57,965 nucleotides of DNA from an uncultured Bacteroidia bacterium (GTDB lineage Bacteria; Bacteroidota; Bacteroidia; Bacteroidales; UBA932): positions 1 to 57,965 of the forward strand of contig CADAOB010000009.1 in NCBI GenBank assembly GCA_902789445.1, written 5' to 3'. Below, one piece after another: positions 44,864 to 53,213 of the stretch. The notes under the pieces were generated by a model. It made no database searches. It saw only the letters and a list, made by a program, of their open reading frames with translations, and was not told where the DNA came from. The translations under genes were made by a program, and so were the position numbers. The first letter of the stretch is position 1. Each line of letters begins with the position of its first letter.

Positions 44864-45694
44864 ATGGTAAGCCTAGGTATTAAAGATATTCAGCAAGTCA
44901 GCCTTGACATTCTTGTCTCTGTCCACAATTATTGTATCAAAAACAATATCAAGTACTCCTTAATGTATGGGACGCTTATTGGCGCAATCCGTCATCGAGG
45001 ATTCATACCGTGGGATGATGATATAGATATTATTATGCCACGTAAAGACTATGATCGTTTTTGTAAGACATTTTACCATGAAGACTTGGGAATAATCTCA
45101 GAAAAAAATGACGACTGTTATATAAATTACTGCCGCGTTTATGATAAAAAAAGGACCACCTGCTCATGTCTGATACCCTTCGCAAAAGACTACAAGGGCG
45201 GTGTATGGATAGATGTATTCCCAATAGATGGAGTCCCTGATGAGAGGTTTTCTTTTGAAGATAGCATAAACAAAATGCAAACCCTGTGGATTAAACAACT
45301 ACGATATCGCTTTTCAATGGCTAGTTTTCGCGAAATCGTCCAAACGTGTTCTTTTAAGGATTTCCTAATTTTATCTGCAATCAAATTATCGGGATCCGGC
45401 AGAAGCCTGCTCAAAAGAACCAATAAAGCGTTGCGAGCATTTGCAATCCGAGTTCCTTTATACGCCACCGGACACTGGTCACAGTTAACTTGTTTGGATG
45501 ACGGAGCAAAGAATTTTCAGGATATTGATGACATTAAAGACTTTACATTAATGCCTTTTGAGAACCATGATTTTTTCGTATTGAGCGGATTCCACAGAGT
45601 ACTCCAGAACATTTATGGGAACTATATGGAGCTTCCGCCTGAGAATCAACGTGTAAGGCATAATGTTACGACAACTTTTTTCTGGAATGAGTAG
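44864..45694 (+). CDS. LicD-family phosphotransferase 3, AT-rich, 276 aa
   Basis: The LicD core is YGTLIGAIRHRGFIPWDDDID (35-55, written here as the motif) with WIDVFPIDG and a C-terminal YGNYMELPPENQ. It is far more AT-rich than LicD-1 and LicD-2 and uses other codons, so it is not a recent copy of either. It is the likely transferase of the second activated group made by the genes just upstream. Confidence 0.85.
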   Translation: MVSLGIKDIQQVSLDILVSVHNYCIKNNIKYSLMYGTLIGAIRHRGFIPWDDDIDIIMPRKDYDRFCKTFYHEDLGIISEKNDDCYINYCRVYDKKRTTCSCLIPFAKDYKGGVWIDVFPIDGVPDERFSFEDSINKMQTLWIKQLRYRFSMASFREIVQTCSFKDFLILSAIKLSGSGRSLLKRTNKALRAFAIRVPLYATGHWSQLTCLDDGAKNFQDIDDIKDFTLMPFENHDFFVLSGFHRVLQNIYGNYMELPPENQRVRHNVTTTFFWNE

Positions 45695-46676
45695 CCATTC
45701 TCCCTACATCTCTATTATAGTCCCTGTTTATAAAGCTCAGCATTGTCTTTCAACATTAGTTGATAGCATTTTATCTCAAGCATTTACAGACTGGGAACTT
45801 CTGCTAATCGACGACGGCTCTCCTGACTCGAGTGGTGCAATTTGTGATTATTTTGCAGCACAAGATTCTCGAATTCATAGTTTCCACAAAAAAAATCAGG
45901 GTATCAGCTCAACATGTAATTTTGGTATCTTTCATGCGAATGGTTTGTGGTTTTTCTTTTGTGACCAAGACGATAAACTCCCTAAAGAGAGTTTATCCAT
46001 ATTCTTCAATGCTACTCTTTATAATACTGACCTTATTGCCGCTTCCTATATTCGATACGAAAACGGAAGTTTTGTACCCTATTGTCAAAAAACAGAAGAC
46101 AAGTTGATTCCTGTTCCCCAGTACCTAGAAGAAGCGGCTAATAGTAATAATGGAAATTCTTCGGCACGGTATGAGGAATGTTATCTTTGGAATAAGTTAT
46201 TATTAGCATCTATCGTAAAGGATAACAACCTCACCTTTAGAGAAGATCTGCACTATTATCAAGATGTCCTTTTCGTTTTTCAATATCTTACATACTGCAA
46301 AAAACCAATATTCTGCACTGATCAACCTGTCTATATTTATTATAAAAAGGGCATCGGCGAATCATCAAAAATCACTGCGCAATATTATCCGACAAAGAGC
46401 CCGGGGCGGTTCTATGCTGCAATTCACATTTATAATCTGGTCACAGAGTCTAACCTATCTCAGAAAGCATCCTCATCTTTAAAAGAGCAGATTCTTGAGT
46501 CTTATTATTCACTGATATACTTGATTCTACATTCAAATAAGCGTTCTTTTAAAGATATTCTATTATTTACCCGACTTGTCATGCGATATTTTACGATGAA
46601 AGAGATAGTGTCCACGTGGATTAGCCGCCATGTCAGGTTAAAAAGAAGAGCTAAGATAAATGCAAAAGTATGCTAA
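45687..46676 (+). CDS. Family 2 glycosyltransferase, AT-rich, 329 aa
   Basis: ISIIVPVYKAQHCLSTLVDS, LIDDGSPDSSG and FCDQDDKLP are the classic GT2 motifs. I use the ATG at 45687, which gives an eight-base overlap with LicD-3; a start 24 bases upstream is also possible. Base composition matches LicD-3, so both probably arrived together. The C-terminus is basic. Confidence 0.85.
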   Translation: MSSHSPYISIIVPVYKAQHCLSTLVDSILSQAFTDWELLLIDDGSPDSSGAICDYFAAQDSRIHSFHKKNQGISSTCNFGIFHANGLWFFFCDQDDKLPKESLSIFFNATLYNTDLIAASYIRYENGSFVPYCQKTEDKLIPVPQYLEEAANSNNGNSSARYEECYLWNKLLLASIVKDNNLTFREDLHYYQDVLFVFQYLTYCKKPIFCTDQPVYIYYKKGIGESSKITAQYYPTKSPGRFYAAIHIYNLVTESNLSQKASSSLKEQILESYYSLIYLILHSNKRSFKDILLFTRLVMRYFTMKEIVSTWISRHVRLKRRAKINAKVC

Positions 46677-46987
46677 TGCACCTATTTTGTTATAGCGGAC
46701 AAAAAGATTATTGAGTTTGTCGATAATAACCCTTATTGTATTCAGCAACTCGCGGAAATGGTCTGGAACCGCTCAGCGCCCGCATGCAAAGACGAAACCA
46801 TTGAAGATGCCTTTCATGCCCTAATCGATGCACAAGCCGGATTAAATCTAGCCCTGACCCAGACGCTGACACTTACACAACAGAACCTGTTGCATGCAAT
46901 TGTAGCAGGAGAAAAGCATTCGGGAAAGCCATCACGATGGAAGATCCCATCTATGCATGGTGGCTAAAAAACATTTACTTTGCATGA
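46677..46987 (+). pseudogene. Remnant of an AAA ATPase gene (C-terminal part)
   Basis: Directly after the glycosyltransferase stop the frame reads DKKIIEFVDNNPYCIQQLAEMVW and continues to LTLTQQNLLHAIVAGE, ending at 46967. In another frame the same DNA ends MEDPIYAWWLKNIYFA and stops at 46987. Both pieces resemble consecutive parts of the C-terminal half of Bacteroidota AAA/archaeal-type ATPases. The N-terminal ATPase core is absent, and the join carries a frameshift and probably a deletion. It lies across an ATGA overlap with the next gene. Confidence 0.65.
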
Positions 46988-47967
46988 CCGACATCAGTGT
47001 TTCCGTCATCATCCCCTTCTTCAAAGTAGCGTCCTTTGTCGAACGCTGCACCCGGTCCTTGCTGGAGCAGACGCTGCAGGATGTGGAATTTCTCTTCGTG
47101 GATGATGCGTCACCGGATGACAGCCGGGCGATCATCGAACGGGTCGCTTCGCAGTACAGCCGGAATGTCCGCATCCTGACGCATACGGAGAACAAGGGGT
47201 TGCCGGCGGCGCGCAATACGGGACTGGCCGAGGCGCAGGGCGAATTCATCTACCACTGCGACTCGGACGACTACCTGGAACCGACGATGCTGGAAGAAAT
47301 GTACCATGCTGCAACTGCACAGCAAGCCGATTTCGTGTATTGCGACTTTTACCTGGATTTCGGTACGTCGCGCCGCGTGATGACCAATCCGGACTACACG
47401 GATCCAGAACAGCTGGTCAAGGAAGGCTTCCTGGCCGGACTGATGAAATACAATGTCTGGAACAAATTGGTCGCACGCAAACTTTATACGGAGAGCGGAC
47501 TGCTGTTCCCGGCCGGGCACGGAATGGGCGAAGACATGACGATGATTGCCCTGGCCACGCACGCATCACGGGCGGCACACGTGGCCAAGCCGCTCTATCA
47601 TTATGTGAAACTCAACAGCAACGCCTTCTCCAACACCTTTTCGCAGCGGCACCTGGATGACATCCGCTTCAATGCCGACCGGACACTGACCCTGCTCCAG
47701 GATTGGAATGTGCCGGACAAGGAACGCTACCTCAACTTCTTCAAACTGAACCTCAAACTGCCCTTCCTCTTTTCAGAGGACCGCAGCCAGATCCGGCTCT
47801 GGAAGGCATGGTATCCGGAGGCGAACCGCTATATCCGGCGGAACACGCACCAGCCGCGCCGCACCCGGCTGGTACAGCAATGGGCGGCAGCCGGGCTTTA
47901 CCCGCTGGTAAGGCTCTATACTTTTCTGGTTAATCACCTTTACTACGGATTGCATTACAGACGATGA
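46984..47967 (+). CDS. Family 2 glycosyltransferase, 327 aa
   Basis: VSVIIPFFKVASFVERCTRS, FVDDASPDDS and HCDSDDYLEP are GT2 signals, with NVWNKLVARKLY in the acceptor region. The GC content returns to that of the main locus here. The start at 46984 is chosen because it overlaps the ATPase relic's stop as ATGA; an ATG nine codons upstream lies within the relic. It overlaps the polymerase by four bases. Confidence 0.87.
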   Translation: MTDISVSVIIPFFKVASFVERCTRSLLEQTLQDVEFLFVDDASPDDSRAIIERVASQYSRNVRILTHTENKGLPAARNTGLAEAQGEFIYHCDSDDYLEPTMLEEMYHAATAQQADFVYCDFYLDFGTSRRVMTNPDYTDPEQLVKEGFLAGLMKYNVWNKLVARKLYTESGLLFPAGHGMGEDMTMIALATHASRAAHVAKPLYHYVKLNSNAFSNTFSQRHLDDIRFNADRTLTLLQDWNVPDKERYLNFFKLNLKLPFLFSEDRSQIRLWKAWYPEANRYIRRNTHQPRRTRLVQQWAAAGLYPLVRLYTFLVNHLYYGLHYRR

Positions 47968-49271
47968 TCAAAGTCCTGAAAATCATATTGACCGTATTGG
48001 TCACCAGCTTTTTCTTCTTTCCGTTCTCCTTTTCGTTCCTCCCAAGTCAGAACACGAAGAACCTGTTGGCCGTCGTCGGCCTTGTCTTCGTCATCATAGA
48101 ACTGGTTCGACGAAAAGACCTTTCCGTCCCGCGCGAGCTTCTGATCTTACTGTTTATCAGCGGCATGGTCTCTCTCCTGTCCCTGATCTCCATCACATAC
48201 AACCAGACGCCGGACACAACCTATGTCTCTTTTATCCGCTCGACGGCCATCTGGTTGAGCAGTGCTTTTGCGTGTGTCTTCACCATCCGGGCCGTCCACG
48301 GAAGGATTGATGCGCCTTTGATTGTGCACTATCTGACCGGTGCGTGTCTGTTCCAGTGTGCAGCAGCGATGCTGATCGCGTTCGTTCCTTCTGTCCAATT
48401 GTTCGTTGACACCTATGTTCAACAAGGCCAGGGACTATTGAAGGACTTGGGGCGTCTTTATGGCATCGGGGCCTCCCTTGACGTGGCCGGCTCCCGATTT
48501 GCCGTCGTATTGACCGCTATCTCCTTCCTGCTGACTTCTCCTGCCCAGAAAAACACCAACGGAATGGCCGTCTTCTATACGCTATCCTTCATCGTCATTT
48601 CCGTCATCGGAAACATGATTGCCCGGACGACAACAATCGGTATGGCCATCGGTGTAGCCTGGTTCCTGGCGACACCCTTCATCACACGGCAGCGATTACA
48701 GTTGGACGGGCGTTTCGGGAAAGCATTCACAATCATCCTGACAGGAGCCGCCCTGGTTCTTGTCAGTGTCCTGCTCTACCGCGCATTCCCGGAAGTCAAG
48801 AAACTCTTTGAGTTCGGTTTCGAGGGCTTTTTCTCATTTTTTGAAACCGGCGAATGGAACGTTTCTTCAAACGATAAACTTGCAACTATGATGGTCTGGC
48901 CGGAAGAACTGAGGACTTGGATCATTGGAGACGGCTACTTTGCGAACTCCCGCTATGACCCCAATTACCTGGGTAACGCAACCGACCAGGGATTCTATAT
49001 GGGCACCGACATCGGCTACCTCCGCTTCATTTTCTACTTCGGAATTGCCGGACTGGTCTGGATCATCGCGCTTCTCGTCTATTCGACCTACGTCTGCTGC
49101 AAGTATTTCAAGGAATACACCTGGCTTTTCGTGATGGCATTGCTGGTCGGGCTCGTGGTCTGGGCAAAGGTTTCGACCGACGTCTTCCTCTTCTTCGCCC
49201 TCTTCCTTTGCGCCGCATTCCTGCAGGAGACGCAGGAAGCTATCCAGGTAAGTACAACAGATACGCCGTGA
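47964..49271 (+). CDS. Wzy-like polysaccharide polymerase, 435 aa
   Basis: This very hydrophobic protein has about 11-12 membrane segments and a large loop at about 260-350 (FETGEWNVSSNDKLATMM...GDGYF). That topology and loop are typical of O-antigen and capsule polymerases, which have little sequence conservation. It works with the flippase on undecaprenyl-linked units. It shares four bases with both neighbours: ATGA with the upstream gene and GTGA with the downstream one. Confidence 0.8.
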   Translation: MIKVLKIILTVLVTSFFFFPFSFSFLPSQNTKNLLAVVGLVFVIIELVRRKDLSVPRELLILLFISGMVSLLSLISITYNQTPDTTYVSFIRSTAIWLSSAFACVFTIRAVHGRIDAPLIVHYLTGACLFQCAAAMLIAFVPSVQLFVDTYVQQGQGLLKDLGRLYGIGASLDVAGSRFAVVLTAISFLLTSPAQKNTNGMAVFYTLSFIVISVIGNMIARTTTIGMAIGVAWFLATPFITRQRLQLDGRFGKAFTIILTGAALVLVSVLLYRAFPEVKKLFEFGFEGFFSFFETGEWNVSSNDKLATMMVWPEELRTWIIGDGYFANSRYDPNYLGNATDQGFYMGTDIGYLRFIFYFGIAGLVWIIALLVYSTYVCCKYFKEYTWLFVMALLVGLVVWAKVSTDVFLFFALFLCAAFLQETQEAIQVSTTDTP

Positions 49272-50356
49272 ACCTCGTTTACTGCATCAACGGATTCTAC
49301 CGGGCGGCCGGGATGGAGCGGGTGCTGGCCGACAAGGCCAACTGGCTCGCGGCGCACGGCTATGCGGTGACGATCCTGACGAGCGACCAACTGGGGCGGC
49401 CGGATGCGTTCCCACTGGATCCGCGCGTGGAGAAATATGATCTGGGGATCAACTATGAAAGCAACAATGGCGGTTCGCTGCTGGACAAACTGCTGCACTA
49501 CCCGGCCAAGCAGCGGCGGCATCGCCGCGCGCTGGCGGCAAAGCTTTCGGAGATCCACCCCGACATCACAATCTCGATGTTCTGCAACGAGGTGAACCTG
49601 CTGCCCCGGATGCACGACGGCGGCCGCAAAGTATTGGAAATCCATTTTTCCCGCTTCAAGCGCCTCCAGTATGGCCGCCGCGGGCTCTGGGCCCTGATCG
49701 ACCGTTTCCGCAGCCGGCAGGATGAGAAGTTGGCGGCCCGTTACGACCGCTTCGTCGTCCTGACCGAAGAGGACAAGGGCTACTGGCCGCAGATCCCGAA
49801 TCTGCGGGTCATTCCCAACCCCAGGCCCTTCACCTTGCCTGAGCCTGCCTCGCTGGATAGTCACACCCTGCTCGCGGTGGGAAGATACACGCATCAGAAA
49901 GGCTTCGACCTGCTGCTGCAAGCCTGGAAAATGATTGATACGCAGGGCTGGACCCTCCGGATTGCCGGCAGCGGCGATCCGCTGGGAGCTGTGCCGGACA
50001 ACGTAATCACGGGCCCTTCTGCCAACATTCAGGAAGAATACCGGAACGCAGCCTTCCTGGTCATGAGTTCCCGCTACGAAGGGCTGCCGATGGTGCTGCT
50101 TGAAGCCCAGGCGGCCGGCTTGCCCGTCGTTTCCTTTGCCTGCAAATGCGGGCCGAAAGATGTGATTACCGACGGGGAGGATGGGATCCTGATCCCGGAA
50201 GGGGATATTGTAGGCCTCGCCAGCGGTATGAAACGATTGATGGACGATATCGATCTGCGCCACAACATGGGCGCAGCCGCTTTCCGCAATTCCGTCCGTT
50301 ACGACAAAGAACGGATCATGACCCAATGGGACAGTCTCTTCCACGAATTATCGTAG
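49268..50356 (+). CDS. Family 4 glycosyltransferase, 362 aa
   Basis: The GT-B fold is shown by NLVYCINGFYRAAGMERVLADKA at the N-terminus. The C-terminal donor domain has LLAVGRYTHQKGFDLLLQAW and SSRYEGLPMVLLEAQAAGLP, the E-x7-E region. I choose the GTG at 49268 (GTGA overlap with the polymerase). An ATG 60 bases earlier would cover the polymerase C-terminus. The sugar donor is unknown. Confidence 0.88.
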   Translation: MNLVYCINGFYRAAGMERVLADKANWLAAHGYAVTILTSDQLGRPDAFPLDPRVEKYDLGINYESNNGGSLLDKLLHYPAKQRRHRRALAAKLSEIHPDITISMFCNEVNLLPRMHDGGRKVLEIHFSRFKRLQYGRRGLWALIDRFRSRQDEKLAARYDRFVVLTEEDKGYWPQIPNLRVIPNPRPFTLPEPASLDSHTLLAVGRYTHQKGFDLLLQAWKMIDTQGWTLRIAGSGDPLGAVPDNVITGPSANIQEEYRNAAFLVMSSRYEGLPMVLLEAQAAGLPVVSFACKCGPKDVITDGEDGILIPEGDIVGLASGMKRLMDDIDLRHNMGAAAFRNSVRYDKERIMTQWDSLFHELS

Positions 50357-51357
50357 TCTCGGCCGTCAATCTCCGCAAAGGAGGCACCTTGACGATTCTC
50401 CGGGAATGCCTGCAGTACCTGTCGCAACAGGAGGGTCTGAAAGTGTATGCGCTCGTCCACAATAAGGCACTTTGCGACTTTCCGGGCATCGAATACCTGG
50501 AATTTCCCTGGACCGTCAAGGGTTGGGCCCGGCGGCTCTGGTGCGAATATGTGACGATGCACCGCGTAAGCCTCGACATTGCGCGGAAAGAAGGACAGGA
50601 GATCGACACCTGGCTCTCCCTGCACGACACGACACCCCGCGTCAAGGCCCGGCATCAGGAAGTGTACTGCCACACCTCCTTCCCTTTCCTGAAATGGCGG
50701 CTGCGAGACCTGGTGATGGATCCGAAGATTCCGCTGTTTGCGATGTTCACGCGCTTTGCCTACCGCATAGGTGTCCGGCGGAACGACTGTCTGATCGTGC
50801 AGCAGGAATGGTTCCGCGACGGACTGAGCCGGATTACGGGCTTCCCGAAAGAGCGGATCCGGGTCATTCCGCCGAAAGTATCGGTCGAAGGCATCACGCC
50901 GGAGGCCGTTTCTTCGGAGGTCCCGATGTTCCTGTATGTATCCACGGCAGACTGCCACAAGAATTTCGAAACGCTCTGCGAGGCAGCCCGGCTGCTGGAA
51001 AAAGAAGTGGGGGCCAGCCGCTTCCGCGTGGTCCTGACCATCTCGGGCGAGGAGAACCGCTATGCCCGCTGGCTGAAGAAGCGCTGGGGCGACGTGTCCT
51101 CCCTCCATTTTGCCGGCTATATGCCGCGGGAGCGTCTGTTCGGTTACTACAAGGCCGCTGCCTGTTTCGTATTTCCGTCCCGCGTCGAGACCTGGGGACT
51201 CCCCATCACGGAATACCGGCTGCTGAACGGCGGGCCTATGCTGCTGGCCGACCTGCCGTACGCCCACGAGAGCAGCGAAGAAAAGGCTGTGTTTTTCCCG
51301 GCCACGGACGCCCGCCGGTTAAAAGAATTGATGTATGAAAGTCTTGCAACTCGGTAA
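50326..51357 (+). CDS. GT-B (family 4-like) glycosyltransferase, 343 aa
   Basis: The ATG at 50326 gives IIVVSAVNLRKGGTLTIL as a first beta strand and glycine loop. The C-terminal part has FLYVSTADCHKNFETL and the donor site FVFPSRVETWGLPITEYRLLNGG. It overlaps the previous gene by 31 bases and the next by 23. In one donor-site region TEY replaces the common LEA, a mild deviation. Function as a glycosyltransferase is likely, donor unknown. Confidence 0.83.
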   Translation: MGQSLPRIIVVSAVNLRKGGTLTILRECLQYLSQQEGLKVYALVHNKALCDFPGIEYLEFPWTVKGWARRLWCEYVTMHRVSLDIARKEGQEIDTWLSLHDTTPRVKARHQEVYCHTSFPFLKWRLRDLVMDPKIPLFAMFTRFAYRIGVRRNDCLIVQQEWFRDGLSRITGFPKERIRVIPPKVSVEGITPEAVSSEVPMFLYVSTADCHKNFETLCEAARLLEKEVGASRFRVVLTISGEENRYARWLKKRWGDVSSLHFAGYMPRERLFGYYKAAACFVFPSRVETWGLPITEYRLLNGGPMLLADLPYAHESSEEKAVFFPATDARRLKELMYESLATR

Positions 51358-52438
51358 ATTCTACCCCATCCGGGGCGGTGTGGAAAAGGTGGAGGCCAGC
51401 CTCACGGAAGGGCTTTCCGCACGCGGCGTGGACTGCGATATGCTCTGCGCAAGTTTTGACGGAGCCAAGGAAATGCGCGTCATTCCGCTGGGCAGACACG
51501 GCCGCATCCTCGTCGTCCCCACCCTGCTGAAAGCCGCCGGGACGATGATCGCCCCGAAGATGATCGGCTGGTTGCGGAAGCATCAGGCCGAATACGACAT
51601 CATCCACATCCACCATCCCGACCCGATGGCGGCCCTGGCCTTGAGGCTGAGCGGATTCCGCGGCAGGGTCATCCTGCATTGGCACAGCGACATCCTCTCG
51701 CAGCGCTTCTTGCTCCTTTTCTTCAAACCGCTGCAGAACTGGCTGATCCGCCGGGCGGAAAAGATTGTGGGGACCACGCCGGTTTACGTGCGGGAATCCC
51801 CGCATCTGGCCCATGCGCAAGCTAAGTGCACGGCCGTTCCCATCGGGATCGAGCCGCTTCAGCCCGACCCGCAGCGCACCGCGGCAATCCGCAGTCGCTT
51901 TGCCGGCAAGAAGCTGATTCTCAGCATCGGGCGCCTGGTCCCGTATAAAGGATATCCCTATCTGATCGAAGCTATGAAGTTGTTGCCCGAGGACTATCAT
52001 CTGGTCATCGGCGGCACCGGCCCCCTGCGGGAACAGCTTGAAAAACAGATCCAGGCCCTGAACCTGCAGAACCGGGTGACGCTCACCGGCTACATCGACG
52101 ATGCCGACATCCCGGCCTGGTTCGGCGCCTGCGACTGCTTCGTACTCACCAGCACGATGAAGACCGAGGCCTTCGGCATCGTCCAGCTGGAAGCCATGAG
52201 TTGCCACAAGCCGATCGTGGCCACCCGCATCCCGGGTTCCGGCGTCGCCTGGGTCAACGAAGACGGGGTCTCCGGACGCAACGTGACGCCCGGAAAACCG
52301 GAAGAATATGCCGCCGCGATCCAAGAAGTGACCGCAAATAGCGAAAAATTCGGAGAAAGTGCGTATCTTCGCTATTTGAATTGTTTTACCCGCAATCAAA
52401 TGATTGAAACAATCTTAGAAATATATGAAAACTCGTAA
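51335..52438 (+). CDS. Family 4 glycosyltransferase, 367 aa
   Basis: KVLQLGKFYPIRGGVEKVEASL is the GT4 N-terminus with its glycine loop. LILSIGRLVPYKGYPYLIEAM and the donor-binding TEAFGIVQLEAMSCHKPIVAT are standard GT4 motifs. It is the last glycosyltransferase of the locus and overlaps the export lipoprotein gene by 14 bases. Confidence 0.9.
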   Translation: MKVLQLGKFYPIRGGVEKVEASLTEGLSARGVDCDMLCASFDGAKEMRVIPLGRHGRILVVPTLLKAAGTMIAPKMIGWLRKHQAEYDIIHIHHPDPMAALALRLSGFRGRVILHWHSDILSQRFLLLFFKPLQNWLIRRAEKIVGTTPVYVRESPHLAHAQAKCTAVPIGIEPLQPDPQRTAAIRSRFAGKKLILSIGRLVPYKGYPYLIEAMKLLPEDYHLVIGGTGPLREQLEKQIQALNLQNRVTLTGYIDDADIPAWFGACDCFVLTSTMKTEAFGIVQLEAMSCHKPIVATRIPGSGVAWVNEDGVSGRNVTPGKPEEYAAAIQEVTANSEKFGESAYLRYLNCFTRNQMIETILEIYENS

Positions 52439-53204
52439 GTTGCTTGGAATGTTAACCCTCCTCGTGCTGCTGGCCGCCAGTTGCACGACCTCGCGCACAT
52501 TGGGATATCTCCTGGATATGGAATATAACAAAGACTATCCTGCTACGCCCGCGCCTGAATTGAAGATGCAGAAAGAAGACCGGCTGAGCATCCAGGTTCT
52601 CAGCGAGAATGCGGAATTGTCGGCACCCTTCAATACCCTGCTCACGATCACGGATCTGGCGAACAATACTGTCCACGAGCCAAAATTGACCTATGTGGTA
52701 GATAACGAAGGAAATATTGATTTCCCGATCTTGGGGAAACTGCATATTGAAGGAATGACGCTGAAGGAAATCGAAAACTTGATCGCCAGTGAGATCAAAG
52801 CCCGCGGCTATATCAAGGAACCCGTCGTGAACGCGGAACTTGACAATTTCCAAGTAACGGTCATCGGTGGTCAAGGTGGTGGTGTCATGCAGATCCAAGG
52901 GCACAGTTTCAATTTGCTTCAGGCTATTGCCCGCATCAACAATGGCAACGTAAACGAGCAGATCAACATCAAAGAAGTGACCGTCATCCGCACGGAGAAC
53001 GGGGTACGCACGGCTTATGCCGTGGATATGCAGAAAAAGAATCTTTTCGAATCACCGGTCTTCTACCTCCAGCAGAACGATGTGATTTACTACAAACCCA
53101 AAGTCTATCGGATGAGCCAGACTGCCAGCAACTTTATTGGATTTGTCGGCACACTGGCCGGATTTGCCAGTCTGGTTTTGTCTTATCTGGCTCTCACAAA
53201 ATAA
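52425..53204 (+). CDS. Polysaccharide export lipoprotein (Wza-like), 259 aa
   Basis: The lipobox is LAASC (Cys 20). A poly_export domain follows (VDNEGNIDFPILGKLHIEGMTLKEIENLI), then a SLBB-like part (VTVIGGQGGGVMQIQG...LLQAIARING). The C-terminal hydrophobic segment (FIGFVGTLAGFASLVLSYLAL) is the helix that lines the outer-membrane pore in Wza-type proteins. It acts with Wzc to push polysaccharide out. Usual length for Bacteroidota. It lies nine bases before the Wzc gene. Confidence 0.92.
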   Translation: MKTRKLLGMLTLLVLLAASCTTSRTLGYLLDMEYNKDYPATPAPELKMQKEDRLSIQVLSENAELSAPFNTLLTITDLANNTVHEPKLTYVVDNEGNIDFPILGKLHIEGMTLKEIENLIASEIKARGYIKEPVVNAELDNFQVTVIGGQGGGVMQIQGHSFNLLQAIARINNGNVNEQINIKEVTVIRTENGVRTAYAVDMQKKNLFESPVFYLQQNDVIYYKPKVYRMSQTASNFIGFVGTLAGFASLVLSYLALTK

Positions 53205-53213
53205 TGATCCGCT

